64,000 nucleotides of DNA from JAZGER01 sp036480335 (GTDB lineage Bacteria > Pseudomonadota > Gammaproteobacteria > DSM-19610): assembly GCA_036480335.1 (NCBI GenBank), contig JAZGGH010000025.1:1-64000 (forward strand), given 5' to 3'. Numbering within the stretch: the stretch's first letter is position 1; each line of letters begins with the position of its first letter. The notes beneath the pieces were generated by a model. The model searched no databases. It worked only from the letters and a program-made list of their open reading frames with translations, and was not told the origin of the DNA. This document shows positions 33,886-42,526 of the stretch, one piece after another. The position numbers were made by a program, and so were the translations under genes.

Positions 33886-35444
33886 CGGCTGTAACCCCAG
33901 GTAGTCTGGTGCAGCGTTGGTCTGAAACACTGGCTGCATTTATGCAGCGGGAAGTCATCGCTATGCTGTTTCTGGGGTTCTCAGCGGGGATACCGATACT
34001 GCTGATTTTTTCTTCGCTGTCTTTATGGTTGCTTGAGGCAGGTGTTGAGCGCTCGGCGGTGACGTTTTTTAGCTGGGCGGCGTTGGGTTATTCTTTCAAG
34101 TTTGTCTGGGCGCCTCTGGTTGATACCCTGCCGCTGCCGGTATTGCATCGATTGTTGGGGCGCAGGCGTAGTTGGTTGTTACTCTCGCAGTGCGCCATTG
34201 TGTTTTCTATTCTGTTGATGTCATCCACCGACCCGGCGGTGGGGGTAGACAGCCTGACTATTATGGCTGTTGCTGCAGTCCTGCTGGGTTTTTCATCGGC
34301 AACCCAGGATATTGTTATTGACGCCTACCGTATCGAGTCAGCACCCAGTGCGATCCAGGCCCTGCTGTCATCCACGTATATTGCCGGCTATAGAATCGGC
34401 ATGCTGGTAGCGGGTGCTGGCGCACTTTTCCTGGCAAGCATACTGGGTTCGCAGGCTGATCAGTATTCCTATGTCGCCTGGCAAGAGACTTATATGATCA
34501 TGGCTTCATTGATGCTGGTAGGGATATTAACGACGATCCTTATTAAGGAACCGGTTAGTAGCAATAAGCGTGCAGCCATTTATGGTGCACGGGATTATGC
34601 CAGCTTCCTGTTGTTCTTCCTGTTGGCTGCCGGTGGTTTTGTGGCGAGTTTTTTTTACAGCGCCGGGCTTGCCAGTGATATCAAACAGCAATTGATGACG
34701 TTAAGTGGCAATAAATACCTGGCGGCCTTTATCGTAGAATTGATGCGCCTGAGTATGGCGCTGTTTGTTGTCTGGGTGATTGCCCGTGTGCTTACTGTGA
34801 CGAATCTGATCAATCAGGAGATGGTTCGCAGTACTTACTTTGAGCCAGTGAAGGATTTTTTTAGCCGCTATGGAACAAAGGTTGCGGTTTTGTTGCTATT
34901 GTTGATTGGCCTGTACCGGATTTCCGATATTGTGCTGGGTGTTATTTCAAATGTGTTTTACCAGGATCTGGGTTTTACCAAGATAGAAATAGCCAGTATT
35001 GTAAAAACCTTCGGTCTCTTCATGACACTGGCTGGCGGTTTTCTGGGCGGTGTCCTGTCGATTCGCTATGGTGTTATACGCATTCTTTTCCTCGGTGCGT
35101 TATTGTCTGCGACGACTAATCTGTTGTTTATGTTGCTTGCGCAGGCTGGCCACCATACCGGTTTGCTCTATCTGGTCATTTCGGCTGATAATCTGTCGGG
35201 TGGCCTCGCCACGGCGGCATTTGTGGCGTTTTTATCGAGCCTGACCAATATGTCTTTCACTGCAGTTCAATATGCCATCTTCAGTTCTTTAATGACCTTG
35301 CTACCGAAAATTCTCGGCGGCTATTCCGGCAGTATGGTAGACAGTTTAAGCTACTCCGGTTTTTTTGCCATGACTGCGCTTATGGGCTTGCCGGTTATAT
35401 TTCTTATCTGGCTGTTAGTCAGAGTGTTGCCGGACCCCTCATAA
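33882..35444 (+). CDS. ampG: AmpG-type muropeptide MFS permease
   Basis: AmpG imports GlcNAc-anhydroMurNAc peptides released by cell-wall turnover, for recycling. The 520-residue protein has 12-14 hydrophobic helices and the family marks LGFSAGIPILLIFSSLSLWL near the N terminus, SYSFKFVWAPLVD-like GYSFKFVWAPLVDTLPLPVL, and SSATQDIVIDAYRIES. The start is GTG 33882, overlapping the xth stop codon. The next gene starts at its stop codon (35444), so three genes run as one unit. Confidence 0.88.
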   Translation: MTAVTPGSLVQRWSETLAAFMQREVIAMLFLGFSAGIPILLIFSSLSLWLLEAGVERSAVTFFSWAALGYSFKFVWAPLVDTLPLPVLHRLLGRRRSWLLLSQCAIVFSILLMSSTDPAVGVDSLTIMAVAAVLLGFSSATQDIVIDAYRIESAPSAIQALLSSTYIAGYRIGMLVAGAGALFLASILGSQADQYSYVAWQETYMIMASLMLVGILTTILIKEPVSSNKRAAIYGARDYASFLLFFLLAAGGFVASFFYSAGLASDIKQQLMTLSGNKYLAAFIVELMRLSMALFVVWVIARVLTVTNLINQEMVRSTYFEPVKDFFSRYGTKVAVLLLLLIGLYRISDIVLGVISNVFYQDLGFTKIEIASIVKTFGLFMTLAGGFLGGVLSIRYGVIRILFLGALLSATTNLLFMLLAQAGHHTGLLYLVISADNLSGGLATAAFVAFLSSLTNMSFTAVQYAIFSSLMTLLPKILGGYSGSMVDSLSYSGFFAMTALMGLPVIFLIWLLVRVLPDPS

Positions 35445-36130
35445 TGCCAATAGATATTTCTTTTGTCTCCGCCTTTCTGGTCGGATTACTCGGTGGAGTA
35501 CATTGTATTGGCATGTGTGGTGGCATTGTGTCTGTTTTGTCCATCGGGCTTGCGGATGAAGACCGGGCCAGTGGAGCGATCTGGCAGTATGCACTGGCCT
35601 ACAATATTGCGCGCATTCTGAGTTATTCCGTGGCGGGTATGCTGATGGGGGGGATTGGCTGGTTAGTCGTTTACTGGCCCGATATCAGGCAATTGCAACT
35701 GGTACTACAGATCCTCTCAGGCCTGTTCATGATCTCGATGGGTTTATACCTGGCAGGCTGGTGGTTCGGTCTGTTGAAACTTGAAGGTCTGGGTGCCGGT
35801 GTCTGGAAGAGAATTGAGCCTTACACACGCCGTTTTATCCCGGTTCGTTCCCTGCACCAGGCTTTTTTCCTGGGGCTGCTCTGGGGCTGGTTGCCCTGTG
35901 GACTGGTTTACAGCGTTCTGGTCTGGTCGATTGCTACTGCGAGTCCGCTGATGGGTGGATTGTTGATGCTGGCGTTTGGTCTTGGAACCTTGCCCTTAAT
36001 GATAAGCATGGGAGCAATGGCGGGCAGGTTTTCAAATCAATGGATAAGGAGCCAGGCTGCCCGGCGTATGGCAGGCAGCCTGGTCATTTTACTGGGTATC
36101 TATCAGCTGATGCGGGCAGTTACTGCGTAA
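35444..36130 (+). CDS. TauE/SafE-like (UreH-like, DsbD_2 type) membrane protein
   Basis: The 228-residue protein has six hydrophobic helices. Two CcdA-superfamily-type motifs are visible: GGVHCIGMCGGIV in the first half and GLLWGWLPCGLVYSVLVWS in the second. The paired Cys residues suggest redox or metal-handling function. Relatives are found near cytochrome cbb3 oxidase and copper-handling genes, but nothing like that is adjacent here. The start codon overlaps the ampG stop, so the two are co-translated. Its 3' end overlaps the convergent DUF4426 gene by 11 bp. Confidence 0.8.
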   Translation: MPIDISFVSAFLVGLLGGVHCIGMCGGIVSVLSIGLADEDRASGAIWQYALAYNIARILSYSVAGMLMGGIGWLVVYWPDIRQLQLVLQILSGLFMISMGLYLAGWWFGLLKLEGLGAGVWKRIEPYTRRFIPVRSLHQAFFLGLLWGWLPCGLVYSVLVWSIATASPLMGGLLMLAFGLGTLPLMISMGAMAGRFSNQWIRSQAARRMAGSLVILLGIYQLMRAVTA

Positions 36131-36572
36131 AAAACTGTTGTTTGAATTTTACCTCGTGACTTTCATCAGTGTCTTCCGGCGTGACATTGACTAAAAATCG
36201 CAGGGTTTCTTCATGGGTTACCGGGAATTCGCCGATGTAATAAATGGCGGTGCCTTCACGAATTTCCCGTAATGGAATTTCCCGTTTTTGCCCGGTCAGA
36301 TTTCTTGCTGAGGCAGACACTTTGCCGGCGACTGGTTTTCCAGTGGTTCCCAGTGTTTTTGCCAGTACGGCGATGTTGATCATGCCACGGTTTTTACTGC
36401 GTTTAATGCCATATTGCTTGGTAACAGTGGCAGGTAAGCTATTGGTGCTCAGGGCATTGAAATGCACAACATAATCGCCAAAATCCTGTGAATTTTCTGC
36501 GAAAACAGGTTGAGCCATCAATAATGTGATAACACTGAAAACAATAGTCATTGCGGATTTTATTCTATACAT
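36120..36572 (-). CDS. DUF4426 domain exported protein
   Basis: The 150-residue protein has a signal peptide (about 1-25, ending QPVFAE), followed by a beta-sandwich-like domain. The segment DFGDYVVHFNALST, then YGIKRSKNRGMINIAVL and the C-terminal EETLRFLVNVTPE, match the DUF4426 family, periplasmic proteins of unknown role in gammaproteobacteria. In other genomes it lies close to proC/yggT and the pyrimidine block, as is broadly the case here. It is monocistronic. Confidence 0.82.
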   Translation of the reverse strand: MYRIKSAMTIVFSVITLLMAQPVFAENSQDFGDYVVHFNALSTNSLPATVTKQYGIKRSKNRGMINIAVLAKTLGTTGKPVAGKVSASARNLTGQKREIPLREIREGTAIYYIGEFPVTHEETLRFLVNVTPEDTDESHEVKFKQQFFTQ

Positions 36573-36700
36573 AAAGGTCTCCTCTTCCTCGTTAGCCTAT
36601 ACCTAACCATAGACAGTACCTGTAGATCAAGGTTCAGGGCGAAAAAACTTTATGGAATCGGCATGAGTGATGCTATGTAGCATCCATTGTTTTGAGTTTC

Positions 36701-38695
36701 TCAGGCCGATTCTGTTGCTGTAGCTTGAGGAAGAGTCTCTGCAATAGAGGCTTCCTGGCTTACCGGCTTTCCTGTTGTCAGTCTGGCAAGCATGGCTTCG
36801 AGTTCTTCAGTCTGCTTTGCTATTTCGATTTGGCTGGTTTCCAGCTCCTGAAGGCGAATATCAATAGTGTCACGAGAATGACTGATACGTTTCAGGCTAG
36901 TCAGGCGTTTATCCATACTCACCTTGTGCCCTTTGATTTGTTTAATCAAAGGATTCATGACTTCTTTGAGCCAAAGTTCTGCATCCTGGCCAGCCTTATA
37001 AAATAGATTGCGAGTATGACTGACCAGGGAAATAAAGAACTTTTTGATAACAAACTGCTGTTCGGCAACCACGGTAATGGGGCTGCGGCGAAAATCCTCG
37101 GCTTCCTGATACAGACGTTCCAGCTCGGTTATGTACGGAGTAATCTCAAACTGGGTTGGCGCAATTTTGGGTAATCCATGCTCAATGTGAAATTTCTCGT
37201 AGGATGCATTGACCAACTGCGATGTTGCCTGTATTTCTTTCGCAATTGCTCGCATTGCATCACGTGTACCGTCAAAAAATGCTTCCATGCCGCGTTTTAT
37301 GCCGACTGTTGTCCAGCTATTTTTCATTTCCTGACGCGTGTTGCTAATCAGGACGTCAATTCCATCGATGCTCAATGTATTGAGTAAGCGTGTCCCCTGA
37401 GCTTGCAGTAGTCGTCGGTTGTCCTGATAAGTTTGAACGCTGGCGAGGTAATCATCTTGTTCCTGCTGGGTTTTATTGACCAGGTGCATGATGACATCTG
37501 CATTTTTTCCGCGAATAGAATTCAGTTCGTCAATCTGTTCCTGAATATCTTCAGATGAGGTGCTGGCAATAGTGATTTGTTCATTCATCACGGGAATGAT
37601 TTGATCCAGTATGTTTTTCTGAACGATATCCTTGCGCGCAGGGATAACAGTCTCGGTAAGATAGGTTTCCAGTTCGGGCAGGTGACTTGCCGTTAGCAGG
37701 GCAGCATTTTTCTGTACTTTAGCAACCAGGGCTTTTTGGGCGGAGATCGGAAATACCTGTTCAACAGGAACGCCCAGTTCTTCAGCAGAGGCATTTTTCT
37801 GTACCGTAATTATGTCTCGGATGTCTTCTTCAGATTTTAATTCATCCCAGAGAGTATCAATTTTGTTCAGTACAACAGTCAGCCGGTCATTATTTTGCTG
37901 GCGATTTGCTTTGATATGGTGTTCCCATATATCCAGATCACTGCGTGTTACTCCCGTATCAGCACCCAGAATAAACAGGATTGATTGTGCGGCCGGTAAC
38001 ATACTGATTGTCAGTTCCGGTTCATTGCCGAGCGCATTCAGACCGGGAGTATCCAGAATAACCAGCCCGCTTTTTAATAAAGGGTGTGGGAAGCTGATCA
38101 TTGCATGACGCCAGTGAGGTATTTCTACCGTCTCAGGAAATGCCCCATGCTTCTGATAATAGGGATCCAGGTCTTCATGGTAAAAGCCCAGTTCGCGGGC
38201 TGTGTCAACGCTGACGTTGTCAGTTCGTATAACCTCTTCAAGTGCAGTCGCAATTTGTTTGGGGCTGTCCATGTCCAGAGCAATCCGTGACCATTCGACG
38301 GATTCCTGCTTCAGTTCAGAGATGCTTTTTTCCTGGCGCCGGGTGCTGATAGGCAGTAGCATGATGTAAGCATCATCCGTCGCCTGATCATAGAAAAGTT
38401 CTGTTGGGCACATGGTTGTACGGCCCGCTTCTGAGGGTAGCAGGCGGCGTCCGAATTCGGCAAAGAACAGGGCGTTGATTAATTCGGTTTTTCCGCGAGA
38501 AAATTCGGCAACGAATGCAATCGTCAGTTGGTCTTTTCTGAGCGCGTCAACGGACTCAAATAATCGCAGCTCCTGTTCGGGGCTTAACTGATCATTGTCG
38601 CTGAGCCATGCCTGTATGTCTGAAACTGTACTTGCCAGATGTTCCCGCCATTCCTGATAGGACGAGAATGAGTGTGTTAACGAATCCGTCTGCAT
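36701..38695 (-). CDS. bacterial dynamin-like GTPase
   Basis: The 664-residue protein has a G domain with G1 FVAEFSRGKTELINALF (about residues 61-77), G2 near PSEAGRTTMCPTELFYD, G3 VILDTPGLNALGN and G4 VVLNKIDTLWDE. The second half is mostly helical and rich in Glu/Gln/Lys (SEDIQEQIDELNSIRGKN and the C-terminal RLQELETSQIEIAKQTEELE), as in the stalks of dynamin-like proteins. A short Leu-poor hydrophobic patch near residues 540-560 (KKFFISLVSHTRNLFYKAG) may touch membrane. Bacterial dynamins remodel or protect membranes, but the role of this type is not established. It is a single-gene unit with no partner dynamin next to it, though many bacterial dynamins work in pairs. Confidence 0.82.
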   Translation of the reverse strand: MQTDSLTHSFSSYQEWREHLASTVSDIQAWLSDNDQLSPEQELRLFESVDALRKDQLTIAFVAEFSRGKTELINALFFAEFGRRLLPSEAGRTTMCPTELFYDQATDDAYIMLLPISTRRQEKSISELKQESVEWSRIALDMDSPKQIATALEEVIRTDNVSVDTARELGFYHEDLDPYYQKHGAFPETVEIPHWRHAMISFPHPLLKSGLVILDTPGLNALGNEPELTISMLPAAQSILFILGADTGVTRSDLDIWEHHIKANRQQNNDRLTVVLNKIDTLWDELKSEEDIRDIITVQKNASAEELGVPVEQVFPISAQKALVAKVQKNAALLTASHLPELETYLTETVIPARKDIVQKNILDQIIPVMNEQITIASTSSEDIQEQIDELNSIRGKNADVIMHLVNKTQQEQDDYLASVQTYQDNRRLLQAQGTRLLNTLSIDGIDVLISNTRQEMKNSWTTVGIKRGMEAFFDGTRDAMRAIAKEIQATSQLVNASYEKFHIEHGLPKIAPTQFEITPYITELERLYQEAEDFRRSPITVVAEQQFVIKKFFISLVSHTRNLFYKAGQDAELWLKEVMNPLIKQIKGHKVSMDKRLTSLKRISHSRDTIDIRLQELETSQIEIAKQTEELEAMLARLTTGKPVSQEASIAETLPQATATESA

Positions 38696-38801
38696 TTAGT
38701 TATCCGTTCTAAGACTGTATTGATGGAATTTTCTCTGTGCCAGTCTTTTAACGGCATGACTTAAAGAGGCTTTAGTGTCGTTTCGTGTAATCCAGGTGGA
38801 C

Positions 38802-39371
38802 TCAAATGCCGGCAAGCATATATAGCGGCGGTAATAGCAACATTTTAACTATGGTAATACTGATCATTACAGCCATAGGCGATAAATCCATGCCGCCAAT
38901 GGGTTTGATGAGTTGCCGTGCGGGCCGCAGCAGTGGTTCAGTCAGACTGGAGAGTAACGAGGTTACCGGATTGTAATTCCCTGGATTGATCCAGCTGATG
39001 ATGACCTGTATCAGAATCGAGTAGAGGAAGATATTGAGGAATAGTTCCAGCAGGTCAGCAATGCTACGTATTACAATGCCGATAATTGAAGGGGCTGTGC
39101 CGCGTAAAGAATAAACGAGAAATATCATTAATATTTGCAGGCTCAGCATGATGACAATGGAGGCGCTATCAATTTTGCCAAAACTGGGGATAAAGCGGCG
39201 TGCCGGTACCAGTAGGGGATCTGTGACCTTTACCAGAAACTGGCTTACCGGATTATAGAAATCTGCATGAATCATTGCCAGCAGGTAACGCAGCATAAAT
39301 GTCATAATATAAAGGCCCAGGCCTACTTCCAGTAGCAGGATAAGCGGGTTGGCAAGATAGTTGTTACTCAT
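38802..39371 (-). CDS. yggT: YggT family membrane protein
   Basis: The 189-residue protein is an internal duplication of the YGGT domain: two copies with paired helices and motifs such as FYNPVSQFLVKVTDPLLVPARRFIP and YNPVTSLLSSLTEPLLRPARQLI (partly cited). The family is linked to osmotic shock response and membrane-protein assembly. Its start overlaps the proC stop by four bases, so both are one operon, as in most gammaproteobacteria. Confidence 0.93.
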   Translation of the reverse strand: MSNNYLANPLILLLEVGLGLYIMTFMLRYLLAMIHADFYNPVSQFLVKVTDPLLVPARRFIPSFGKIDSASIVIMLSLQILMIFLVYSLRGTAPSIIGIVIRSIADLLELFLNIFLYSILIQVIISWINPGNYNPVTSLLSSLTEPLLRPARQLIKPIGGMDLSPMAVMISITIVKMLLLPPLYMLAGI

Positions 39372-40198
39372 GATTCGGCTCCAAATTGCTCTGCCAGTTG
39401 TTTCGATCGATCACTGGCGGACTTGAGCGCTTGCATAAAAAGAGCGGGCAGGCCGCCTTTTTCAAGGACTTGCAGTGCCTTTTCTGTTGTTCCTCCCGGG
39501 GATGTGACTTTCTGGCGCAGGACAGCGGCGCTATCCTCGCTTTCAATGGCCATTTTTGCGGCACCGAGAGCAGTTTGTACAGCTAGCAATTTTGCTGTTT
39601 CCGGAGCGAGTCCCAGGCTTTCACCGGCAGATTGAATGGCTTCAATAACGAGAAAAAAATAGGCTGGCCCACTGCCAGAAACAGCCGTGACTGCATCCAG
39701 CAATTCTTCCTTTTCGACCCACAGAGCCAGGCCAACGGCCCTGAGTATCGATTCGGCGAGATCGTGTTGTATATGATCAACTAATGGATTGGCGAACAGG
39801 GCTGTGGCCCCCGTCTGTACCAGCGCCGGGGTGTTTGGCATACAGCGAACAATGGCGGTATTCCCACCAAGCCAGCGATCCATATCTGTGCTGTGAATGC
39901 CAGCCGCGATGGATATAATCAGCGGTTTTGATTGTTGCACCTGGGGAGAGATTTCTCTGGCAACAGCTGCCATGATTTGGGGTTTGATGGCGAGAATGAC
40001 CACGTCAGCATTCTCAATGGCCTGATTATTATCTGTGCTAACGTGAATATTTGCCGCTTGCTTCAAGTGCTGCAATTGTTCATGACTGGGATCTGAAACG
40101 GTGATAAGTTCTGCTGGTATACCGTCTGCGATCAGCCCGCCAATAAGGCTGCCAGACATGTTACCAGCACCAATAAACGTTAATTTTTTTTCATTCAT
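39368..40198 (-). CDS. proC: pyrroline-5-carboxylate reductase
   Basis: ProC reduces pyrroline-5-carboxylate to proline with NAD(P)H. The 276-residue protein starts MNEKKLTFIGAGNMSGSLIG with the Rossmann glycine motif GAGNMSGSL. It has VILAIKPQ, IVRCMPNTPALV and the C-terminal catalytic stretch LLDAVTAVSGSGPAYFFLVIEA, ending with VTSPGGTTEKAL. The frame is open to 40234 but the family start fits 40198. In most relatives yggS precedes proC; here proC is directly divergent from pilT and yggS is absent. Confidence 0.95.
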   Translation of the reverse strand: MNEKKLTFIGAGNMSGSLIGGLIADGIPAELITVSDPSHEQLQHLKQAANIHVSTDNNQAIENADVVILAIKPQIMAAVAREISPQVQQSKPLIISIAAGIHSTDMDRWLGGNTAIVRCMPNTPALVQTGATALFANPLVDHIQHDLAESILRAVGLALWVEKEELLDAVTAVSGSGPAYFFLVIEAIQSAGESLGLAPETAKLLAVQTALGAAKMAIESEDSAAVLRQKVTSPGGTTEKALQVLEKGGLPALFMQALKSASDRSKQLAEQFGAES

Positions 40199-40244
40199 GG
40201 GCTGAAAGATACCGGTGCAGCTCATCGCTGACAAGTGTTTGAGG

Positions 40245-40270
40245 TTGCTGGAAATTTAATCAATGTATAA
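40245..40270 (+). promoter_or_regulatory. possible pilT promoter
   Basis: A perfect -10 TATAAT at 40265-40270 is preceded by TTGCTG at 40245-40250 with a short 15-base spacer. The TG directly before the -10 may help. It lies about 80 bases before the pilT start in the only intergenic space between divergent proC and pilT. The short spacing keeps confidence low. Confidence 0.4.
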
Positions 40271-40350
40271 TTTATCTCGGTAATTGCAGATATCAAGTTT
40301 TGTTGGTCTCTGTCGATATGGACATCCAGACAATATGAATGGGGACAAGC

Positions 40351-41388
40351 ATGGATATTGCTGAACTTTTGGCCTTTAGTGTAAAAAATAACGCGTCCGA
40401 TTTGCATCTTTCTGCAGGTCTGCCGCCAATGATACGTGTTGATGGCGATATTCGCAGAATCAATGTGCCATCGTTGGATCATAAATCGGTTCATGGCCTG
40501 ATTTATGACATCATGAATGATAAGCAACGCAAGGATTATGAGGAGTTCCTCGAAACCGATTTTTCCTTCGAGATCCCAAATCTGGCGCGTTTTCGTGTTA
40601 ATGCTTTTAATCATAATCGTGGTGCTGGCGGCGTTTTTCGGACCATTCCTTCGACTATCCTGTCATTGGAAGAGCTGGGAGCACCATCAAGTTTTGCGGG
40701 CATATCCGATCAGTCGCGCGGCATGGTTCTGGTGACAGGTCCTACCGGTTCCGGTAAATCAACAACCCTGGCTGCGATGATAGATTATGTGAATAACTCC
40801 CGTTTTGAACATATTCTTACCGTGGAAGATCCGATTGAGTTCGTGCATGAAAGTAAAAAGTGCCTGATTAACCAGCGTGAGGTTCATCGCGATACACACG
40901 GTTTCAATGAAGCTTTGCGTTCTGCCCTGCGCGAAGATCCGGACATCATCCTGGTGGGTGAAATGCGAGATCTGGAAACGATCCGTCTGGCATTGACGGC
41001 GGCCGAAACCGGACATCTGGTTTTTGGAACTCTGCATACCAGTTCTGCAGCAAAAACAATCGATCGTATTATCGACGTGTTCCCAGCAGCAGAGAAGACC
41101 ATGGTACGGTCAATGCTGTCTGAATCATTAAGGGCGGTTATTTCCCAGACTCTGTTGAAAAAAACGGGAGGTGGGCGTGTTGCAGCGCATGAAATCATGA
41201 TTGGCACACCGGCAATCAGAAACCTGATTCGTGAAGACAAGGTAGCACAAATGTATTCTGCTATTCAGACAGGTCAGTCTTTAGGCATGCAGACACTGGA
41301 TCAAAATCTGCTAGATATGGTACAGCGTGGTGTCGTCAGCAAGGCTGATGCTGCATCGAAAGCGACGAACAAGGATTTATTCCGATAG
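40351..41388 (+). CDS. pilT: type IV pilus retraction ATPase PilT
   Basis: PilT is the hexameric ATPase that depolymerises type IV pili, powering twitching motility. The 345-residue protein has the N-terminal part SDLHLSAGLPPMIRVDG, Walker A VTGPTGSGKSTTLAAM, Asp box VEDPIEFVHE, Walker B DIILVGEMRDLETIRLAL, His box GHLVFGTLHTSSA and the C-terminal motif GTPAIRNLIRE that is specific to retraction ATPases. I chose ATG 40351 because GGGGA lies six bases upstream and family members start MDIAELL; ATG 40339 would add four residues. pilU follows after 10 bp. Confidence 0.97.
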   Translation: MDIAELLAFSVKNNASDLHLSAGLPPMIRVDGDIRRINVPSLDHKSVHGLIYDIMNDKQRKDYEEFLETDFSFEIPNLARFRVNAFNHNRGAGGVFRTIPSTILSLEELGAPSSFAGISDQSRGMVLVTGPTGSGKSTTLAAMIDYVNNSRFEHILTVEDPIEFVHESKKCLINQREVHRDTHGFNEALRSALREDPDIILVGEMRDLETIRLALTAAETGHLVFGTLHTSSAAKTIDRIIDVFPAAEKTMVRSMLSESLRAVISQTLLKKTGGGRVAAHEIMIGTPAIRNLIREDKVAQMYSAIQTGQSLGMQTLDQNLLDMVQRGVVSKADAASKATNKDLFR

Positions 41389-41398
41389 AGGTGGTTAG

Positions 41399-42517
41399 AT
41401 GGACTTCAAATCATTACTGAAGCTGGTTGTTCACAAAGGCGGTTCTGATCTCTTTATCACGGCGGGTATGCCGCCAAGCATGAAGGTGAATGGTAAGTTA
41501 ATGCCGGTTTCCCAGGCATCACTGACCCCTGCGCAGGCGAAAGATGTGGTTGCCAGTATCATGACTGCTGAGCAGCTGGAAGAATTCACTCGGCATAAGG
41601 AATGCAATTTTGCTATCAGTGAAAATGGTGTTGGACGATTCCGTGTCAGTGCTTTTTATCAACGTAATAACGTGGGCATGGTATTGCGTCGTATTGAAAC
41701 CACCATCCCGACTCTGGAAGAATTACGTTTACCTACGGTAATAAAGAAGCTGGCAATGACCAAACGCGGTTTGATTATTTTTGTTGGTGCAACCGGAACC
41801 GGCAAATCGACATCACTGGCATCCATGATCAATTATCGAAACCATAACAGTACCGGGCATATCATAACGATTGAAGATCCGATTGAATTCATGCATCAGC
41901 ATGCGGGTTGTATTATTACCCAGCGAGAGGTGGGTATTGATACAGAGTCATTTGATGTGGCACTGAAAAATACCTTGCGGCAGGCGCCGGACGTTATTCT
42001 GATCGGTGAAATTCGTTCTCAGGATACCATGGATCATGCTATTGCATTTGCGGAAACCGGGCATCTTTGCCTGGCAACATTGCATGCCAATAATGCTAAC
42101 CAGGCGATGGACCGCATTATTAACTTTTTCCCCGAAGACAGGCGTGACCAGATATTTCTGGATCTGTCATTGAATCTGAAGGCGATTGTAGCCCAGCAAC
42201 TCTTGCCGACGCCGGATGGCAAAGGCAGGCGTGCTGCTGTTGAGGTATTGATCAATACACCGTTAGCCTCTGACCTGATACGCAAGGGTGAGGTTCATCA
42301 GCTCAAGGAATTGATGAAGCGTTCTGCACAGCAGGGTATGCAGACATTTGATCAGGCGTTATATGAACTTTACAGGGCGGGTGATATAACCGAAGAAGAT
42401 GCGTTGCACTATGCAGATTCGGCTAATGAGGTGCGTTTGATGATCAAATTGAAAGCATCCGCAACACCCCCAAAAGGTGGCGCGATCGATAAGATGACTT
42501 TACTGGAAGATGGATAG
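41399..42517 (+). CDS. pilU: PilT-dependent retraction ATPase PilU
   Basis: PilU works with PilT to give stronger retraction. The 372-residue protein has SDLFITAGMPPSMKVNG, Walker A VGATGTGKSTSLASM, EDPIEFMHQH, DVILIGEIRSQDTMDHAI and GHLCLATLHANNANQAMDRI, all in PilU-specific form (GATGTGKS rather than GPTGSGKS). A C-terminal extension beyond the PilT length (residues about 345-372) is typical. The pair pilT-pilU is one operon and converges on the pyrK-like gene. Confidence 0.96.
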   Translation: MDFKSLLKLVVHKGGSDLFITAGMPPSMKVNGKLMPVSQASLTPAQAKDVVASIMTAEQLEEFTRHKECNFAISENGVGRFRVSAFYQRNNVGMVLRRIETTIPTLEELRLPTVIKKLAMTKRGLIIFVGATGTGKSTSLASMINYRNHNSTGHIITIEDPIEFMHQHAGCIITQREVGIDTESFDVALKNTLRQAPDVILIGEIRSQDTMDHAIAFAETGHLCLATLHANNANQAMDRIINFFPEDRRDQIFLDLSLNLKAIVAQQLLPTPDGKGRRAAVEVLINTPLASDLIRKGEVHQLKELMKRSAQQGMQTFDQALYELYRAGDITEEDALHYADSANEVRLMIKLKASATPPKGGAIDKMTLLEDG

Positions 42518-42526
42518 ATAGAAGCA

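Noticed and set aside
40222..40614. 130-codon minus-strand frame overlapping the start of pilT
   Set aside because: Antisense to the conserved N-terminal part of PilT and the promoter region; no family resemblance.
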